A stretch of DNA of 64,000 nucleotides from NCBI RefSeq assembly GCF_900182545.1, contig NZ_FXTJ01000009.1:1-64000 (forward strand). The letters run 5' to 3'. The notes beneath the pieces were generated by a model. That model ran no database searches, had not been told where the DNA came from, and saw only the letters and a program-made list of their open reading frames with translations. The position numbers and the translations under genes are program-made. The stretch is from Geodermatophilus aquaeductus (GTDB lineage: Bacteria > Actinomycetota > Actinomycetes > Mycobacteriales > Geodermatophilaceae). Every line of letters starts with the position of its first letter. Within the stretch, counting starts at the first letter, position 1. Shown here in pieces: positions 15,615 to 24,523 of the stretch.

Positions 15615-16367
15615 TCAGCCGGTGCCGGTCAGGGACGACCGCACCCGTCCCCACAGTGCCTCGTAGGCAGCTGTCGCCGAGCTGGCCGGCGCGAACGCGG
15701 GAACCGGTGCGCGCTCCTCGGCCATCTGCTCGATCACCACCCGGCTGGGGATCGCCTCGGCCACCACGGACGCATGGTCGCTGGGCAGTCGGGCGGCGAG
15801 CTCGCGATGGGCCTTCTTGCGGCTGTCGACCATCGACAGGAAACCGAGCACCTGCGGCTTCCGCCCCGGCATCGTGTCGACGAAGTCGATGAGCTGGTCG
15901 TACGTGCGCACCGAGAGCATGGCGGGGATCAGGGGGACGAGCAGCACGTCAGTGGCGTGGACGACGTTCTCCGACACCAGGGACACGCTCGGTGGGCAGT
16001 CGAGGACGACGAGGTCGTACTCCTTCCGCAGGGGCGCGAGCAGGCGGCGGATCCGATCCGTGGGGCGCTTCGTGCCGTCCAGGTCCAGATCCAGGTTGCG
16101 GTAGCTGAAGTCCGCCGGCATCAGGTCGAGCCCGTCGAAGTCGGTTCCCTTGATCCCGTCGCCCAGGGTGCGCTTGCCCCTGACCAGGGCGTCGCCGCCA
16201 CCCTTCACCTTGGGCTTGACCCTCAACAGGTAGGTGGCCGAACCCTGCGGATCGAGGTCCCAGAGGAGGGTGCGCAGGCCGTCGCGGGCCGCGAAGTACG
16301 CGATGTTGACCGCGGCCGACGTCTTCCCGACGCCGCCCTTGATGTTGTACGTGGCCACGACCTTCAC
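15615..16367 (-). CDS. ParA/MinD-like ATPase
   Basis: A 250-residue P-loop ATPase of the ParA/Soj group. It has a deviant Walker A K10GGVGKT16, a Walker A' region LLWDLDPQGSAT, and a Walker B LVVLDCPPSVS. Such proteins form dynamic gradients on the nucleoid or membrane to place cargo. There is no parB gene or parS-like cluster nearby, so it is not the chromosomal ParA. The GTG start overlaps the stop of the upstream CHAD gene (GTGA), so the two are translationally coupled and probably act together. Confidence 0.88.
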   Translation of the reverse strand: MKVVATYNIKGGVGKTSAAVNIAYFAARDGLRTLLWDLDPQGSATYLLRVKPKVKGGGDALVRGKRTLGDGIKGTDFDGLDLMPADFSYRNLDLDLDGTKRPTDRIRRLLAPLRKEYDLVVLDCPPSVSLVSENVVHATDVLLVPLIPAMLSVRTYDQLIDFVDTMPGRKPQVLGFLSMVDSRKKAHRELAARLPSDHASVVAEAIPSRVVIEQMAEERAPVPAFAPASSATAAYEALWGRVRSSLTGTG

Positions 16368-17917
16368 CGCGCCACTCCTGCCGTGGCGCGGGCCGTCGGA
16401 CGCTGCGCCGACCTCCGCGAGAAGCGCTCGAACACCGCAGCGAACTCACCGCGCGACGTGTCCTGGTCCTCCTGCAGCCGGGCCGCGATCTCCCCCATCG
16501 CGAAGATCGTCCGGGCGGAGGCGCCGTCACCGGACATCAGCTCGGTGGCGAGGGAGTGGAGCGTATCGCGCTGGGTCTCGCTGTCCTGGAACGTCCCGAG
16601 CACGTCCTGCACTGCCTTCAACTCCTTGATGACGACGCGAGCGTCGGCCGGATCGGTCGTCGTGGGGAGCACTTCCAGCAGGTAGCGCAGCTCCTTGGTC
16701 CGCTTGCGCAGGTCGTGCAGGTCCTGGGCAGGCGACGCGTCCGTGATCCGCGAACCGCGGCGCAGCACACGACGATGCGCGCGGTCGAGCCGTTCCACAA
16801 CCACCTCGGCCGCGGTCGGCCCCGCACCGGGTTGCCCGTCCCAGGTCGCCAGCGCCAGCAGCGAGGCGCGCCACCGGGCACGGAAGCGCTCGAACCGTGG
16901 CGACCGCAGGCCGGCCGCGAGCCTGCGCTGCTCGTCCGCACGCAGCCCGGCCAGGTGGAGCACCAGCGGCTCCACGTCCTCGCGCCGGTCACCGGTCAGA
17001 CCAGCCGTCAGGGACGGGAGCTCCTGGAGGAGGACGTCGAGGTCGCGCGCCGGCGTCGTGAGCTCGCCGAGCAGCCTCAGCTGCGGTGCCGCCCACGCGA
17101 CCAGGCCGGGTGGCAGGACGTCGCCGAGCAGCTTGACCGCCGAGCGACTGCGCCGGACCGCGACCCGCAGGTCGTGGAGGAACTCGATGTCGACGTCGCT
17201 GACCGTGCCGTCCACGGCGGCCTCCAGCTGGCCGAGGAAGGACAACAGCACCCGGGCCACCGCCGCCCGGGCGGGGAGGCCTGGCTCCATCACGGCCCGC
17301 GAAGACGCGTCCGGATCGATCCCCGCGGCGCGCAGGGCTGCCGGGTAGCGCGACGGCGTGTCCGGGACCAGCCCCGCCCGGTGCGCGATCCGGGCGGCGC
17401 GCTCGCCGGCCGCGTCGTACCCCCGCAGGGGGACCAACCCCAGTCCCCCGGGCAACTGCTCCCGGCCGCCCGTGATCGTCGCCGGACGTTCGTGGACCAA
17501 CCGCACCACGGTCTTGCCCTCGTCGTCCAGCAGCCTGCCGGTGACGGACGTCCCCGATGCCTCGACCATCGGCAGGAGTGCGCGCACGCCGAGGACCGGC
17601 TCCAGGTGCGGGCGCAGACCGTCGGGGAGGCGTGCCGGCACGCGCGGCCAGCCGAGCATGTCGGGCCCGGCCCTGACGGTCACACCGTCGGGGCAACTGA
17701 GCTCCAGCACGGACCCGTCGCCGTCGGCGCCCTCGACGGCCGTCAGCGCCATCCCGCTGCGGTAGAGCCGCAGGTCGATGCTGTCCAGCCAGGTCCTGCG
17801 CCATGCGACCGGGCGGTCCATGGCCACCGCGTGGTCGACCGCCAACGCCGTCAGGGCAGCCGGAACCGCCGAGGGTTCGAGGCCACTCCAGAACTGTCCG
17901 CCGTCAACGCCCTTCAC
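16364..17917 (-). CDS. CHAD domain protein with a degenerate CYTH-like N-terminus
   Basis: A 517-residue protein. Residues about 225-505 are a CHAD domain, an all-helical fold with conserved His and basic residues (FLHDLRVAVRRSRSAVKLL, ARDLDVLL, LHDLRKRTKELRYLLEVL, VQDVLGTFQDSETQ). CHAD domains bind polyphosphate granules. Residues 1-200 look like a CYTH triphosphatase-type domain (DLRLYRSGMALTA, LLDDEGKTVVRL) but lack the ExExK signature, so it is probably not a catalyst. The GTG at 17915-17917 is preferred because GAGAGGA precedes it by six bases. It overlaps the ParA gene start. I infer a role in polyphosphate storage or placement. Confidence 0.85.
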   Translation of the reverse strand: MKGVDGGQFWSGLEPSAVPAALTALAVDHAVAMDRPVAWRRTWLDSIDLRLYRSGMALTAVEGADGDGSVLELSCPDGVTVRAGPDMLGWPRVPARLPDGLRPHLEPVLGVRALLPMVEASGTSVTGRLLDDEGKTVVRLVHERPATITGGREQLPGGLGLVPLRGYDAAGERAARIAHRAGLVPDTPSRYPAALRAAGIDPDASSRAVMEPGLPARAAVARVLLSFLGQLEAAVDGTVSDVDIEFLHDLRVAVRRSRSAVKLLGDVLPPGLVAWAAPQLRLLGELTTPARDLDVLLQELPSLTAGLTGDRREDVEPLVLHLAGLRADEQRRLAAGLRSPRFERFRARWRASLLALATWDGQPGAGPTAAEVVVERLDRAHRRVLRRGSRITDASPAQDLHDLRKRTKELRYLLEVLPTTTDPADARVVIKELKAVQDVLGTFQDSETQRDTLHSLATELMSGDGASARTIFAMGEIAARLQEDQDTSRGEFAAVFERFSRRSAQRPTARATAGVAR

Positions 17918-18133
17918 CGGCGTTCCTCTCGGGTCACCGACCTCGGTCAGGTGCCGCCGAAGTGTGTCGGTCGCACGTGACCACCGGGGGAAGGCGCGCC
18001 CACCAGTCGTCACCACGCATGACCGGCAACCGAGCAGGGAGTCCCAGCGGCTCCGGTCCTGGTCGAGCGGGGTGACGATGGCACCCGCCGGACCGGTGCG
18101 CACCGCCGGTCGGCCCGACCCGGCCGGATCGGG

Positions 18134-19312
18134 TCAGCCGACGGCGAGTTCCAGGAGGTCACGGCCCACGACGAGGCGTCCCGAGTAGCCCCTGGCCGCT
18201 TGCCGCCAGCGTCCCTCCGGGTTCTCCGCCGGCACCAGGTGGGTGAGCACCAGGTTGCGGACGCCTGCCGGCTCGGCGACGTCGCGGCCGACCCTGTCGA
18301 TCGCCGTGTGGGACTCGAGGAGGTGCGCCCGGAGGGGCTCACCGATCGTCGCGGGCAGGGTCGCCACCAGGCGGTCGATCCAGTCCGGGTCGATGACCTC
18401 GTGGACGAGGTAGTCGGCGCCCTGCGCCAGCTCGACGAGGTTCTCACTGACCCCGGTGTCCCCCGAGACGACGATCGAGCCGTCCGGGGTGTCGAACCGG
18501 AAGCCGAAGGCCGGAGCCGTGGGCCGGTGGTCGACGAGGGTGGCCGTGACCGTGACCTCGCCGTCCTGCCACACCGGGAACGGGCTGATCCGCGGGGGCA
18601 CTCCCGACGGGGGTGTGGGCACAGGTGCGGGGACGTCGTGGACGGTGAACAGGCTCTGCGGGCCGGGGAAGCCGCTGTCGCGTGCCCGGTCGTTGAAGTC
18701 GGCCGCCCACGCCTGCGTCAGGTAGGCCGTCATGGCCGCGGTCCCGGGGGTGGGCTGCGAGAGGTTGTAGACGGCCGGCTCCGTGCCGGGACGGCCGCGG
18801 AAGGGAGGCAGGGACCCGCGGTCCCCCGGCCCCCAGACCTGGATGGGCGCGCCCTCCGGTCGGCCCGTGGCGTTCATCGGCCCGGTGGCGTACACGGCGG
18901 GCCAGTCGGTGACGTGATCGCTGTGCAGGTGGGTGAAGAAGATCCCGCGGACGCGGCTGAAGGTCGACGCGGTGCCGTCCTGCGGTGTGAGGCTGCTCTG
19001 CCGGAGGCGCAGCATCGCGCCGAGGCCCAGGTCGACGACGTACACCCTGTCCCCGTAGGCCACGGCGGTCGAGACACCGGAGCGCTGGCTCTGCGTCAGA
19101 GTCGGGCCGCCCGCGGTACCCAGGAGCACCAGGCGCGTCCTGCCGCGGACGCCGCGACCCGACGACGGGGCCCGTTCCGCGCGCGCCGTCCCCATCCCGG
19201 CGGCCGCGATCCCGCCTGCAGCCGCGGTGACACCGAGGGCCTTGAGGAAGGCCCGCCTGTTCGCCTCGGGCACCGAGGGGTCACCCGCCACGCGGGACAC
19301 GACGTCGCACAC
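18134..19312 (-). CDS. Tat-exported metallo-beta-lactamase-fold hydrolase
   Basis: A 392-residue protein with a twin-arginine signal (NRRAFLKALGVTAAAGGIAAAGMG). The MBL-fold zinc motif FFTHLHSDHVTDWP (HxHxDH) is followed by later ligands in VSGDTGVSENL and in a C-terminal histidine (LTHLVP). This resembles the arylsulfatase/RNase Z-like MBL branch, exported folded with metal bound. The substrate is unknown. The GTG at 19310-19312 has GGAG upstream and leaves a normal Tat n-region. It is divergent from a LysR regulator (19515), which may control it. Confidence 0.85.
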   Translation of the reverse strand: MCDVVSRVAGDPSVPEANRRAFLKALGVTAAAGGIAAAGMGTARAERAPSSGRGVRGRTRLVLLGTAGGPTLTQSQRSGVSTAVAYGDRVYVVDLGLGAMLRLRQSSLTPQDGTASTFSRVRGIFFTHLHSDHVTDWPAVYATGPMNATGRPEGAPIQVWGPGDRGSLPPFRGRPGTEPAVYNLSQPTPGTAAMTAYLTQAWAADFNDRARDSGFPGPQSLFTVHDVPAPVPTPPSGVPPRISPFPVWQDGEVTVTATLVDHRPTAPAFGFRFDTPDGSIVVSGDTGVSENLVELAQGADYLVHEVIDPDWIDRLVATLPATIGEPLRAHLLESHTAIDRVGRDVAEPAGVRNLVLTHLVPAENPEGRWRQAARGYSGRLVVGRDLLELAVG

Positions 19313-19514
19313 GACCGCGTTCTCCGTTCCACCGTTGCCGATCCGTCGGCGAGGACCCTCCGGGCCCGGCCGCTCCCACGGCAAGAAGGACCTGCCGAAG
19401 TCCTGTTAGGCGGGTCCTGACGACGCAGGTGGGGGCCGTGGCCCGCCGGCTCGCGCCTGCCGGTGCAGACTCGCCGCCGACCGCTTCGGCGAGCCCAGGA
19501 CACGAGAGGTGCAC

Positions 19515-20417
19515 GTGGACGTCTCCGCACATGCGCTGCGGTACTTCGTCGCCCTCGCCGAGGAGGGCCACATGGGCCGCGCCGCGGAGCGCCTGCACCT
19601 CACCGTCCCGTCGCTGAGCGAGCAGACGGCGAGGTTGGAACGGCAACTGCAGACCGCGCTCTTCACCCGTGGTCCCCGCGGGGTCGAGCTCACCGAGGCC
19701 GGGGAGGAACTGCTCCCGATGGCGCGGGCAGCAGCCGAGGCACACGACGCGGTCAGGCTCTGGGCCGCGCAGCGCTCGGCGGAGCAGGTCGGCGCCGTCC
19801 GGGTGGGCGTCTTCGCCGCCGCCGGCGGTCCGCTGCGCTCGGCCGTCCAGGCGGCGATGGCCGCACGCCATCCACAGGTGGAGGTGGCGACCCGGCGGAC
19901 CGGGTTCGACGACGCGTTCCCCGCCCTGCGAGGGGGACGACTGGACGCGGCGTACCTGCCGGAGCCGCTCCCCCGTGAGCTGCCCGGGATCCGCTGGGCG
20001 ACCGTGACCCGCCAGCGCCGTCTGCTCCTCGTCCCGTCCGACCACCGGCTGGCCGGACGGGACGCGGTGAGCATCGAGGAGACCAACGGCGAGACGTTCC
20101 TGACCCTGGCCGGCGCTCCCCCGACCGCCGTCGACTGGTGGCTCGTCGACCCGCGGGCCGACGGCTCGCACCCGGTACGAGGACCCGCGGCCGGCGATTT
20201 CGAGGACCTGCTCGACCTCTGCGCGGACGGTCGCGGCCTGGGCTTCGCCAGCGACTTCGCCGTGACCAACTACCTGCGTCCCGGGGTCAGCTTCGTCCGG
20301 CTGACCGACGTGGAGGACGCCCGGACCGCCCTGTGCTGGCGGGCCGACGAGCGGGATCCGGCAGTCCTCGCCTTCGTGGCCACCGCCCGCGCGGTCGCCG
20401 GCGTCAGGAGCTCGTGA
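19515..20417 (+). CDS. LysR-family transcriptional regulator
   Basis: A 300-residue regulator. The N-terminal helix-turn-helix (LRYFVALAEEGHMGRAAERLHLTVPSLSEQTARLE) is followed by a periplasmic-binding-like effector domain (from about residue 90) that has the usual RLLLVPSDHRLAG strand. It is divergent from the MBL-fold gene, the classic LysR arrangement. The GTG at 19515 is chosen because GAGAGG ends five bases upstream; a GTG two codons earlier is too close to that site. Its 3' end overlaps the converging helicase gene by 14 bases. Confidence 0.88.
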   Translation: MDVSAHALRYFVALAEEGHMGRAAERLHLTVPSLSEQTARLERQLQTALFTRGPRGVELTEAGEELLPMARAAAEAHDAVRLWAAQRSAEQVGAVRVGVFAAAGGPLRSAVQAAMAARHPQVEVATRRTGFDDAFPALRGGRLDAAYLPEPLPRELPGIRWATVTRQRRLLLVPSDHRLAGRDAVSIEETNGETFLTLAGAPPTAVDWWLVDPRADGSHPVRGPAAGDFEDLLDLCADGRGLGFASDFAVTNYLRPGVSFVRLTDVEDARTALCWRADERDPAVLAFVATARAVAGVRSS

Positions 20418-22548
20418 GGACGACGAGCTGCGAGGTCGCGCGGGTCATGGCGACGTAGCGGTCGACCGCTCCCTCGACGCCCCCGCCGAAGCGCTCAGGA
20501 TCGACGAGGACCACCAGGTCGAACTCCAGCCCCTTCGCCAGCACCGGCGTCAGCGACCGCACGCGCGGCGTCGTCCGGAACGTCGGGTCGCCGATGACGC
20601 AGGCGACCCCCTCGGCGTGCGCGGCGAGCCAGCCGTCGAGGACCGACTGCAGGTCCCGCGCCCGCCCGTGCACGACGGGCAGCCCGGTGCTGCGGATCGA
20701 CGTCGGCACGTTGGCGTCGGGCAGCGCGGCCCGGATGACCGGCTCGGCCTCGGCCATGACCTCTTCCGGCGTCCGGTAGTTGATGGTCAGGGAGGCCACG
20801 GTGACCCGGCCGAGCCCGATCCGCTCCAGCCGCTCCTGCCACGACTCGGCGAAGCCGTGCCGGGCCTGCGCGCGGTCCCCGACGATGGTGAAGCTGCGCG
20901 ACGGGCAGCGCAGCAGCAGCATCTGCCACTCCGCGTCGGTCAGCTCCTGCGCCTCGTCCACGACCACGTGCGCGAACGGTCCGGCCAGCACGTCCGGGTC
21001 GGCCGTGGGCAGCGCCGCCTGGTCGACCAGCGCGTCGCGGAGGTCCTGGTGGCGCAGCGTCGTCATGAGCAGCAGCTCGGAGTCGTCGGCCGCGATCAGC
21101 TCGTCGATGACGCCGGCCATGCGCTCGCGCTCGGCGGCGACGGTCGCTTCTGCCCGCCGCCGGCGCCGGGCCACCTCCGGGTCGCCGACCCGCTGCCGCG
21201 CCGCGTCCAGCAGCGGCAGGTCGGAGACCGTCCACGCCCTCGGGTCCGGTCGCTGCAGCCTCCGGACGTCGTCGGCACCCAGCTCCGGGGCGCACCGGCG
21301 CAGGTAGGCGGGGACCGACCACAGGTCCGCGACGACGTCGGTCGCCTCGAGCAGCGGCCACGCGCGGGTGAAGGTCGCCCGCAGCTGCCGGTCCTGCTGC
21401 AGCGCCTCGCGGACCAGGTCGGGCTCGACGTCGTCGTGCGCGTCGACCAGGATCGTCAGCAGCTGCTCCCAGACCTGCTCCTGCGCCTCGTTGTGCGGCG
21501 TGCCGGGCTCGCGCGCCTCGAACGCCTCGGCCCAGTCGTCGGGGCTCAGCCAGACGTCGGTCCACGGCGTCTCGACGGTCGTCCCCGTGGCCGGTGGCTG
21601 CTCGTGGAAGGCGACGGCCGCCTCGACGGCCCGCACCAGGTCCGCGGAGGACTTCAGGCGGGCCACCTCCGCGTCGGTCTCGGTCGCCGCCGCGGCGCCC
21701 TCGGGCACGAGGTCGCGCAGCGTGCAGGTCCGCACGCCCTCCTCGCCGAGGCTGGGGAGGACGTCGGAGACGTAGGCCAGGTAGGGCTCGTGCGGGCCGA
21801 CGAACAGCACCCCGCCGCGCCGGTGGCCGAGCCGCGAGTCGGAGTGGAGGAGGTAGGCCGTCCGGTGCAGTGCGACGACGGTCTTCCCGGTCCCCGGCCC
21901 GCCGTCGACGACGAGGGCGCCGGCGGACCCCGCGCGGATGATCGCGTCCTGGTCGGCCTGGATGGTGCCGAGGACGTCGCGCATCCGGGCCGAGCGGTCG
22001 CCGCCCAGGCTGGCGATGAACGCCGACTGGTCGTCGAGGGCGGCGTGCCCCTTCAGCGCGTCGGGGGTGAACACCTCGTCCCAGTAGTCGGTGACGCGGC
22101 CGCGGGTCCAGCGGTAGCGGCGGCGGCTGGCCAGGCCCATCGGGTCGGCGTGGGTGGCCGCGAAGAACGGCTCGGCCGCGGGCGAGCGCCAGTCGACGAG
22201 CAGCCGGCGCCCCGCCTCGTCGGTGAGGCCGAAGCGTCCGACGTACACCGGATCGCCGTCGTCGGCGCCGACGATGCGCCCGAGGCACAGGTCCAGGCCG
22301 AAGCGGCGCAGCGCGCGCAGCCGCGCCGTCAGCCGGTGCACCTCCAGGTCCCGGTCCAGGGCGGCCTGTCCGGTGCCGCCGGGCGAGCGGCGCTCGGCGT
22401 CGAGGCGGTCGGACAGCTCGGCGATCGAGCGCCGGAGGCTCTCGCCCACGGCGGCGAAGTGCCGCTCGTCGCGGGCGACCAGGGCCGGGTCGGCCTTGGC
22501 GGCGAGCTCGTCGGGGAGGTCGAACACGCTGGTGCTCAAGGGGCTCAC
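20404..22548 (-). CDS. helR: HelD/HelR-like RNA polymerase helicase
   Basis: A 714-residue superfamily 1 helicase-like ATPase. It has an N-terminal coiled-coil arm (about 1-60), Walker A GGPGTGKTVVALHRTAYLL, Walker B VVVDEAQELTDAEW, the motif IVGDRAQARHGF and C-terminal motifs KGLEFDLVVLVDPE and YVAMTRATSQLVVL. HelD proteins remove stalled RNA polymerase; the actinobacterial HelR branch also displaces rifamycins from the enzyme. The HelR reading is supported by a match to the rifamycin-associated element (22574-22592) just upstream. The GTG at 22546-22548 is the likely start, but no strong ribosome-binding site is seen. Confidence 0.86.
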   Translation of the reverse strand: MSPLSTSVFDLPDELAAKADPALVARDERHFAAVGESLRRSIAELSDRLDAERRSPGGTGQAALDRDLEVHRLTARLRALRRFGLDLCLGRIVGADDGDPVYVGRFGLTDEAGRRLLVDWRSPAAEPFFAATHADPMGLASRRRYRWTRGRVTDYWDEVFTPDALKGHAALDDQSAFIASLGGDRSARMRDVLGTIQADQDAIIRAGSAGALVVDGGPGTGKTVVALHRTAYLLHSDSRLGHRRGGVLFVGPHEPYLAYVSDVLPSLGEEGVRTCTLRDLVPEGAAAATETDAEVARLKSSADLVRAVEAAVAFHEQPPATGTTVETPWTDVWLSPDDWAEAFEAREPGTPHNEAQEQVWEQLLTILVDAHDDVEPDLVREALQQDRQLRATFTRAWPLLEATDVVADLWSVPAYLRRCAPELGADDVRRLQRPDPRAWTVSDLPLLDAARQRVGDPEVARRRRRAEATVAAERERMAGVIDELIAADDSELLLMTTLRHQDLRDALVDQAALPTADPDVLAGPFAHVVVDEAQELTDAEWQMLLLRCPSRSFTIVGDRAQARHGFAESWQERLERIGLGRVTVASLTINYRTPEEVMAEAEPVIRAALPDANVPTSIRSTGLPVVHGRARDLQSVLDGWLAAHAEGVACVIGDPTFRTTPRVRSLTPVLAKGLEFDLVVLVDPERFGGGVEGAVDRYVAMTRATSQLVVLTSS

Positions 22549-22573
22549 GGCGGGCGAGTCTGGGCCCCGACCG

Positions 22574-22592
22574 GGGTCTTGCCGCAAGCCCC
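22574..22592 (-). promoter_or_regulatory. Candidate rifamycin-associated element (RAE)
   Basis: On the minus strand the 19 bases read GGGGCTTGCGGCAAGACCC. This fits, with one change, the inverted repeat GGGGCTTGCGGCAAGGCCC as I remember it for the RAE, which occurs upstream of rifamycin-inactivation genes and helR in actinobacteria. It lies 26 bases before the helicase start. The recalled consensus should be checked against the original description. Confidence 0.68.
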
Positions 22593-22607
22593 CGGCTGCG
22601 CTATACG
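22580..22607 (+). promoter_or_regulatory. Candidate sigma-70-type promoter for the SDR gene
   Basis: TTGCCG (22580-22585) and TATACG (22602-22607) are separated by 16 bases on the plus strand, about 75 bases before the SDR start. The -35 box lies inside the palindromic RAE, so whatever binds there could affect both divergent genes. Confidence 0.4.
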
Positions 22608-22684
22608 TTGAGGTGGCGGGAAGAGGAGATCCCCCCGCCGTCCCCCTCGTCCGTTCCCGCGGCCCGCCTGCCGATGTGGGAGCC

Positions 22685-23539
22685 GTGGACGACGCGCAGC
22701 GGACCGTGCTGATCACCGGGTGTTCCTCGGGCCTCGGCCTGGAGACCGCCGTCGAGCTCGCCGGCCGCAGGTGGCGGGTCGTCGCCTCGATGCGCGAGCC
22801 CGGGAAGCGGGCCGCGCTCGACGCGCGCACGCGGGAGGCCGGCCTCGAGCCCCTCGACGTCGTCCCGCTCGACGTCACCGACGCCGGGTCTGCGCAGCGC
22901 GGGGTGGCGGCGGCGCTCGAGCTCACCGGCGGCCGGCTGGACGCCCTCGTCAACAACGCCGGCACCGCGAGCGGCGGCGCGTTCGAGGACACCGACGAGG
23001 AGGAGTGGCGCCGCGTCCTGGACACCAACCTGTTCGGCGCGATGCGGCTGACCCAGCTCGTCCTCCCGGTGATGCGGCAGCAGCGGTCGGGCCGGCTGGT
23101 CCTCGTCTCCAGCGACTCGGCGCGCTACGGCAACCCGGCCCTGTCGCTGTACTGCTCCTCGAAGTGGGCGCTCGAGGGCTGGGCGGAGTCGCTGGCCTAC
23201 GAGGTCGAGCCCTTCGGCGTCCGGGTGGTGCTGGTGGAGCCGGGCAACTACGACACCGCGATCTGGGCGACGACACCGCGCATCACTCCCCCGGACAGCG
23301 CCTACACCGGTCTGCTGCAGACCGTCGAGCGCTTCGTCGAGGAGGAGCACCTCCCCCGCTCGCGCGACCCGCGCGAGGTGGCCCGCGCCGTCGCCCGCGT
23401 GCTGACGGCGAGCCGCCCGGCGTTCCGCGTGCAGGTCGGGCCGGACGCCCGCATCGCCGCCGTCCTCAACAAGATCCCCTACCGGGTGTCCTCGGCCGCC
23501 GTCCGCCAGCTCACCGGCCTCAACCGCTGGAAGCCCTGA
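22685..23539 (+). CDS. Short-chain dehydrogenase/reductase
   Basis: A 284-residue classical SDR. The cofactor motif TGCSSGLG lies near residue 12, NNAG follows at about 85, and the catalytic residues are Ser (LVLVSSDSARYG) and the YCSSK Tyr/Lys pair near residue 155. The Gly-rich loop has no clear NADP-specific Arg. The substrate cannot be told. The start is uncertain: GTG 22685 is used, GTG 22676 is also in frame, and neither has a good ribosome-binding site. It is divergent from helR with the RAE between them. Confidence 0.85.
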   Translation: MDDAQRTVLITGCSSGLGLETAVELAGRRWRVVASMREPGKRAALDARTREAGLEPLDVVPLDVTDAGSAQRGVAAALELTGGRLDALVNNAGTASGGAFEDTDEEEWRRVLDTNLFGAMRLTQLVLPVMRQQRSGRLVLVSSDSARYGNPALSLYCSSKWALEGWAESLAYEVEPFGVRVVLVEPGNYDTAIWATTPRITPPDSAYTGLLQTVERFVEEEHLPRSRDPREVARAVARVLTASRPAFRVQVGPDARIAAVLNKIPYRVSSAAVRQLTGLNRWKP

Positions 23540-23545
23540 CCCCGG

Positions 23546-24451
23546 TCAGCGCGGCCGTCCCGCGGCCTCGGCGGCGACGGCCACCAGCGCCTCGAGCACC
23601 CGGCGGACGACCAGCCGCTCGGCGGTGTCCGGGCGCAGCAGCGCGTCGACGGTGCGCCCGGCCCGCACACCCGCCAGCGGCAGCAGCCGGACGCCGGGGT
23701 GGCCGCCCCCGGTGAAGCGCGGCAGCAGCGAGATGCCGTGGCCGGCGGCGACGAGCGCCTCGGCGATGGAGAAGTCGTTGATGCGGTGCACGATCCGCGG
23801 CGTGGTCCCGGAGGCCGTCGCCACGGCACCGAGCACGTTGGCCACGGGGAAGCCCTCGCGCACGGCGATCCAGTCCTCGTCGTCGAGGTCGCCGGGCGAG
23901 ACCCGGTCGCGGCCGGCCAGCGGGTGGTCCCGCGGCACGGCGACGTCGAGCGGCTCGCGCAGCAGCGGGACGACGCGCAGCCCCGCGGCGGGCCACTGCG
24001 CACCGTCGGGCCGGTGCGCGACGACGACGTCGACCCGGTCGGTGAGCGCGGGGAAGTCGTCGAGCGCGACGTCCTCGTCGGAGCACTCGACGGTGATGCC
24101 GCCGAGCGGAGCGACCCGGGTGAGCAGCGGGGGAAGCAGCAGCCGGGCGCCGCTCTGGAACGCCGAGACGCGCACCGTCCCCTCCGGCCGCTCGAGGAAC
24201 GCCGCGCAGGCCGCCCGTGCCCGCTCGACGGCGACGGCCACGTCGACGGCGGCGTCGGCCAGCGCGTCACCCGCCGCGGTGAGCCGCAACCCGCGGCCGA
24301 CCCGCTCGGTGAGCGGCACGCCAACCTCCCGCGACAGCGCCGCGAGCTGCTGGGACACCGCCGAGGGCGTCAGGTGCAGGACGGCCGCGGCGGCGCCGAC
24401 GCCGCCCTGGCTGCGCACCGTCCGCAGGGTCTCCAGGGCCCGGACATCCAT
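23546..24451 (-). CDS. LysR-family transcriptional regulator
   Basis: A 301-residue regulator with a typical helix-turn-helix (LETLRTVRSQGGVGAAAAVLHLTPSAVSQQLAAL) and an effector-binding domain with the DVAVPRDHPLAG strand. It is divergent from the EamA transporter (24524), with 72 bases between, which implies control of that exporter and of itself. The shared gap contains ATCCATTGGCTGGTGCTGAT, compatible with a T-N11-A type site. It converges on the SDR gene with six bases between stops. Confidence 0.88.
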   Translation of the reverse strand: MDVRALETLRTVRSQGGVGAAAAVLHLTPSAVSQQLAALSREVGVPLTERVGRGLRLTAAGDALADAAVDVAVAVERARAACAAFLERPEGTVRVSAFQSGARLLLPPLLTRVAPLGGITVECSDEDVALDDFPALTDRVDVVVAHRPDGAQWPAAGLRVVPLLREPLDVAVPRDHPLAGRDRVSPGDLDDEDWIAVREGFPVANVLGAVATASGTTPRIVHRINDFSIAEALVAAGHGISLLPRFTGGGHPGVRLLPLAGVRAGRTVDALLRPDTAERLVVRRVLEALVAVAAEAAGRPR

Positions 24452-24523
24452 GCAGTGACGCTACATCGTCGGTGCAGATCCATTGGCTGGTGCTGATGCG
24501 TGAGGCCGGGGAGGCTCGATGTC

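Noticed and set aside
15186..15654. Short overlapping open frames in the 15.1-15.6 kb gap
   Set aside because: None has a domain, a ribosome-binding site or normal composition. The stretch is better read as degraded junction DNA.
15615..16367. Chromosomal or plasmid partition ParA
   Set aside because: There is no parB gene and no cluster of parS-like sites beside it; the partner gene is a CHAD protein.
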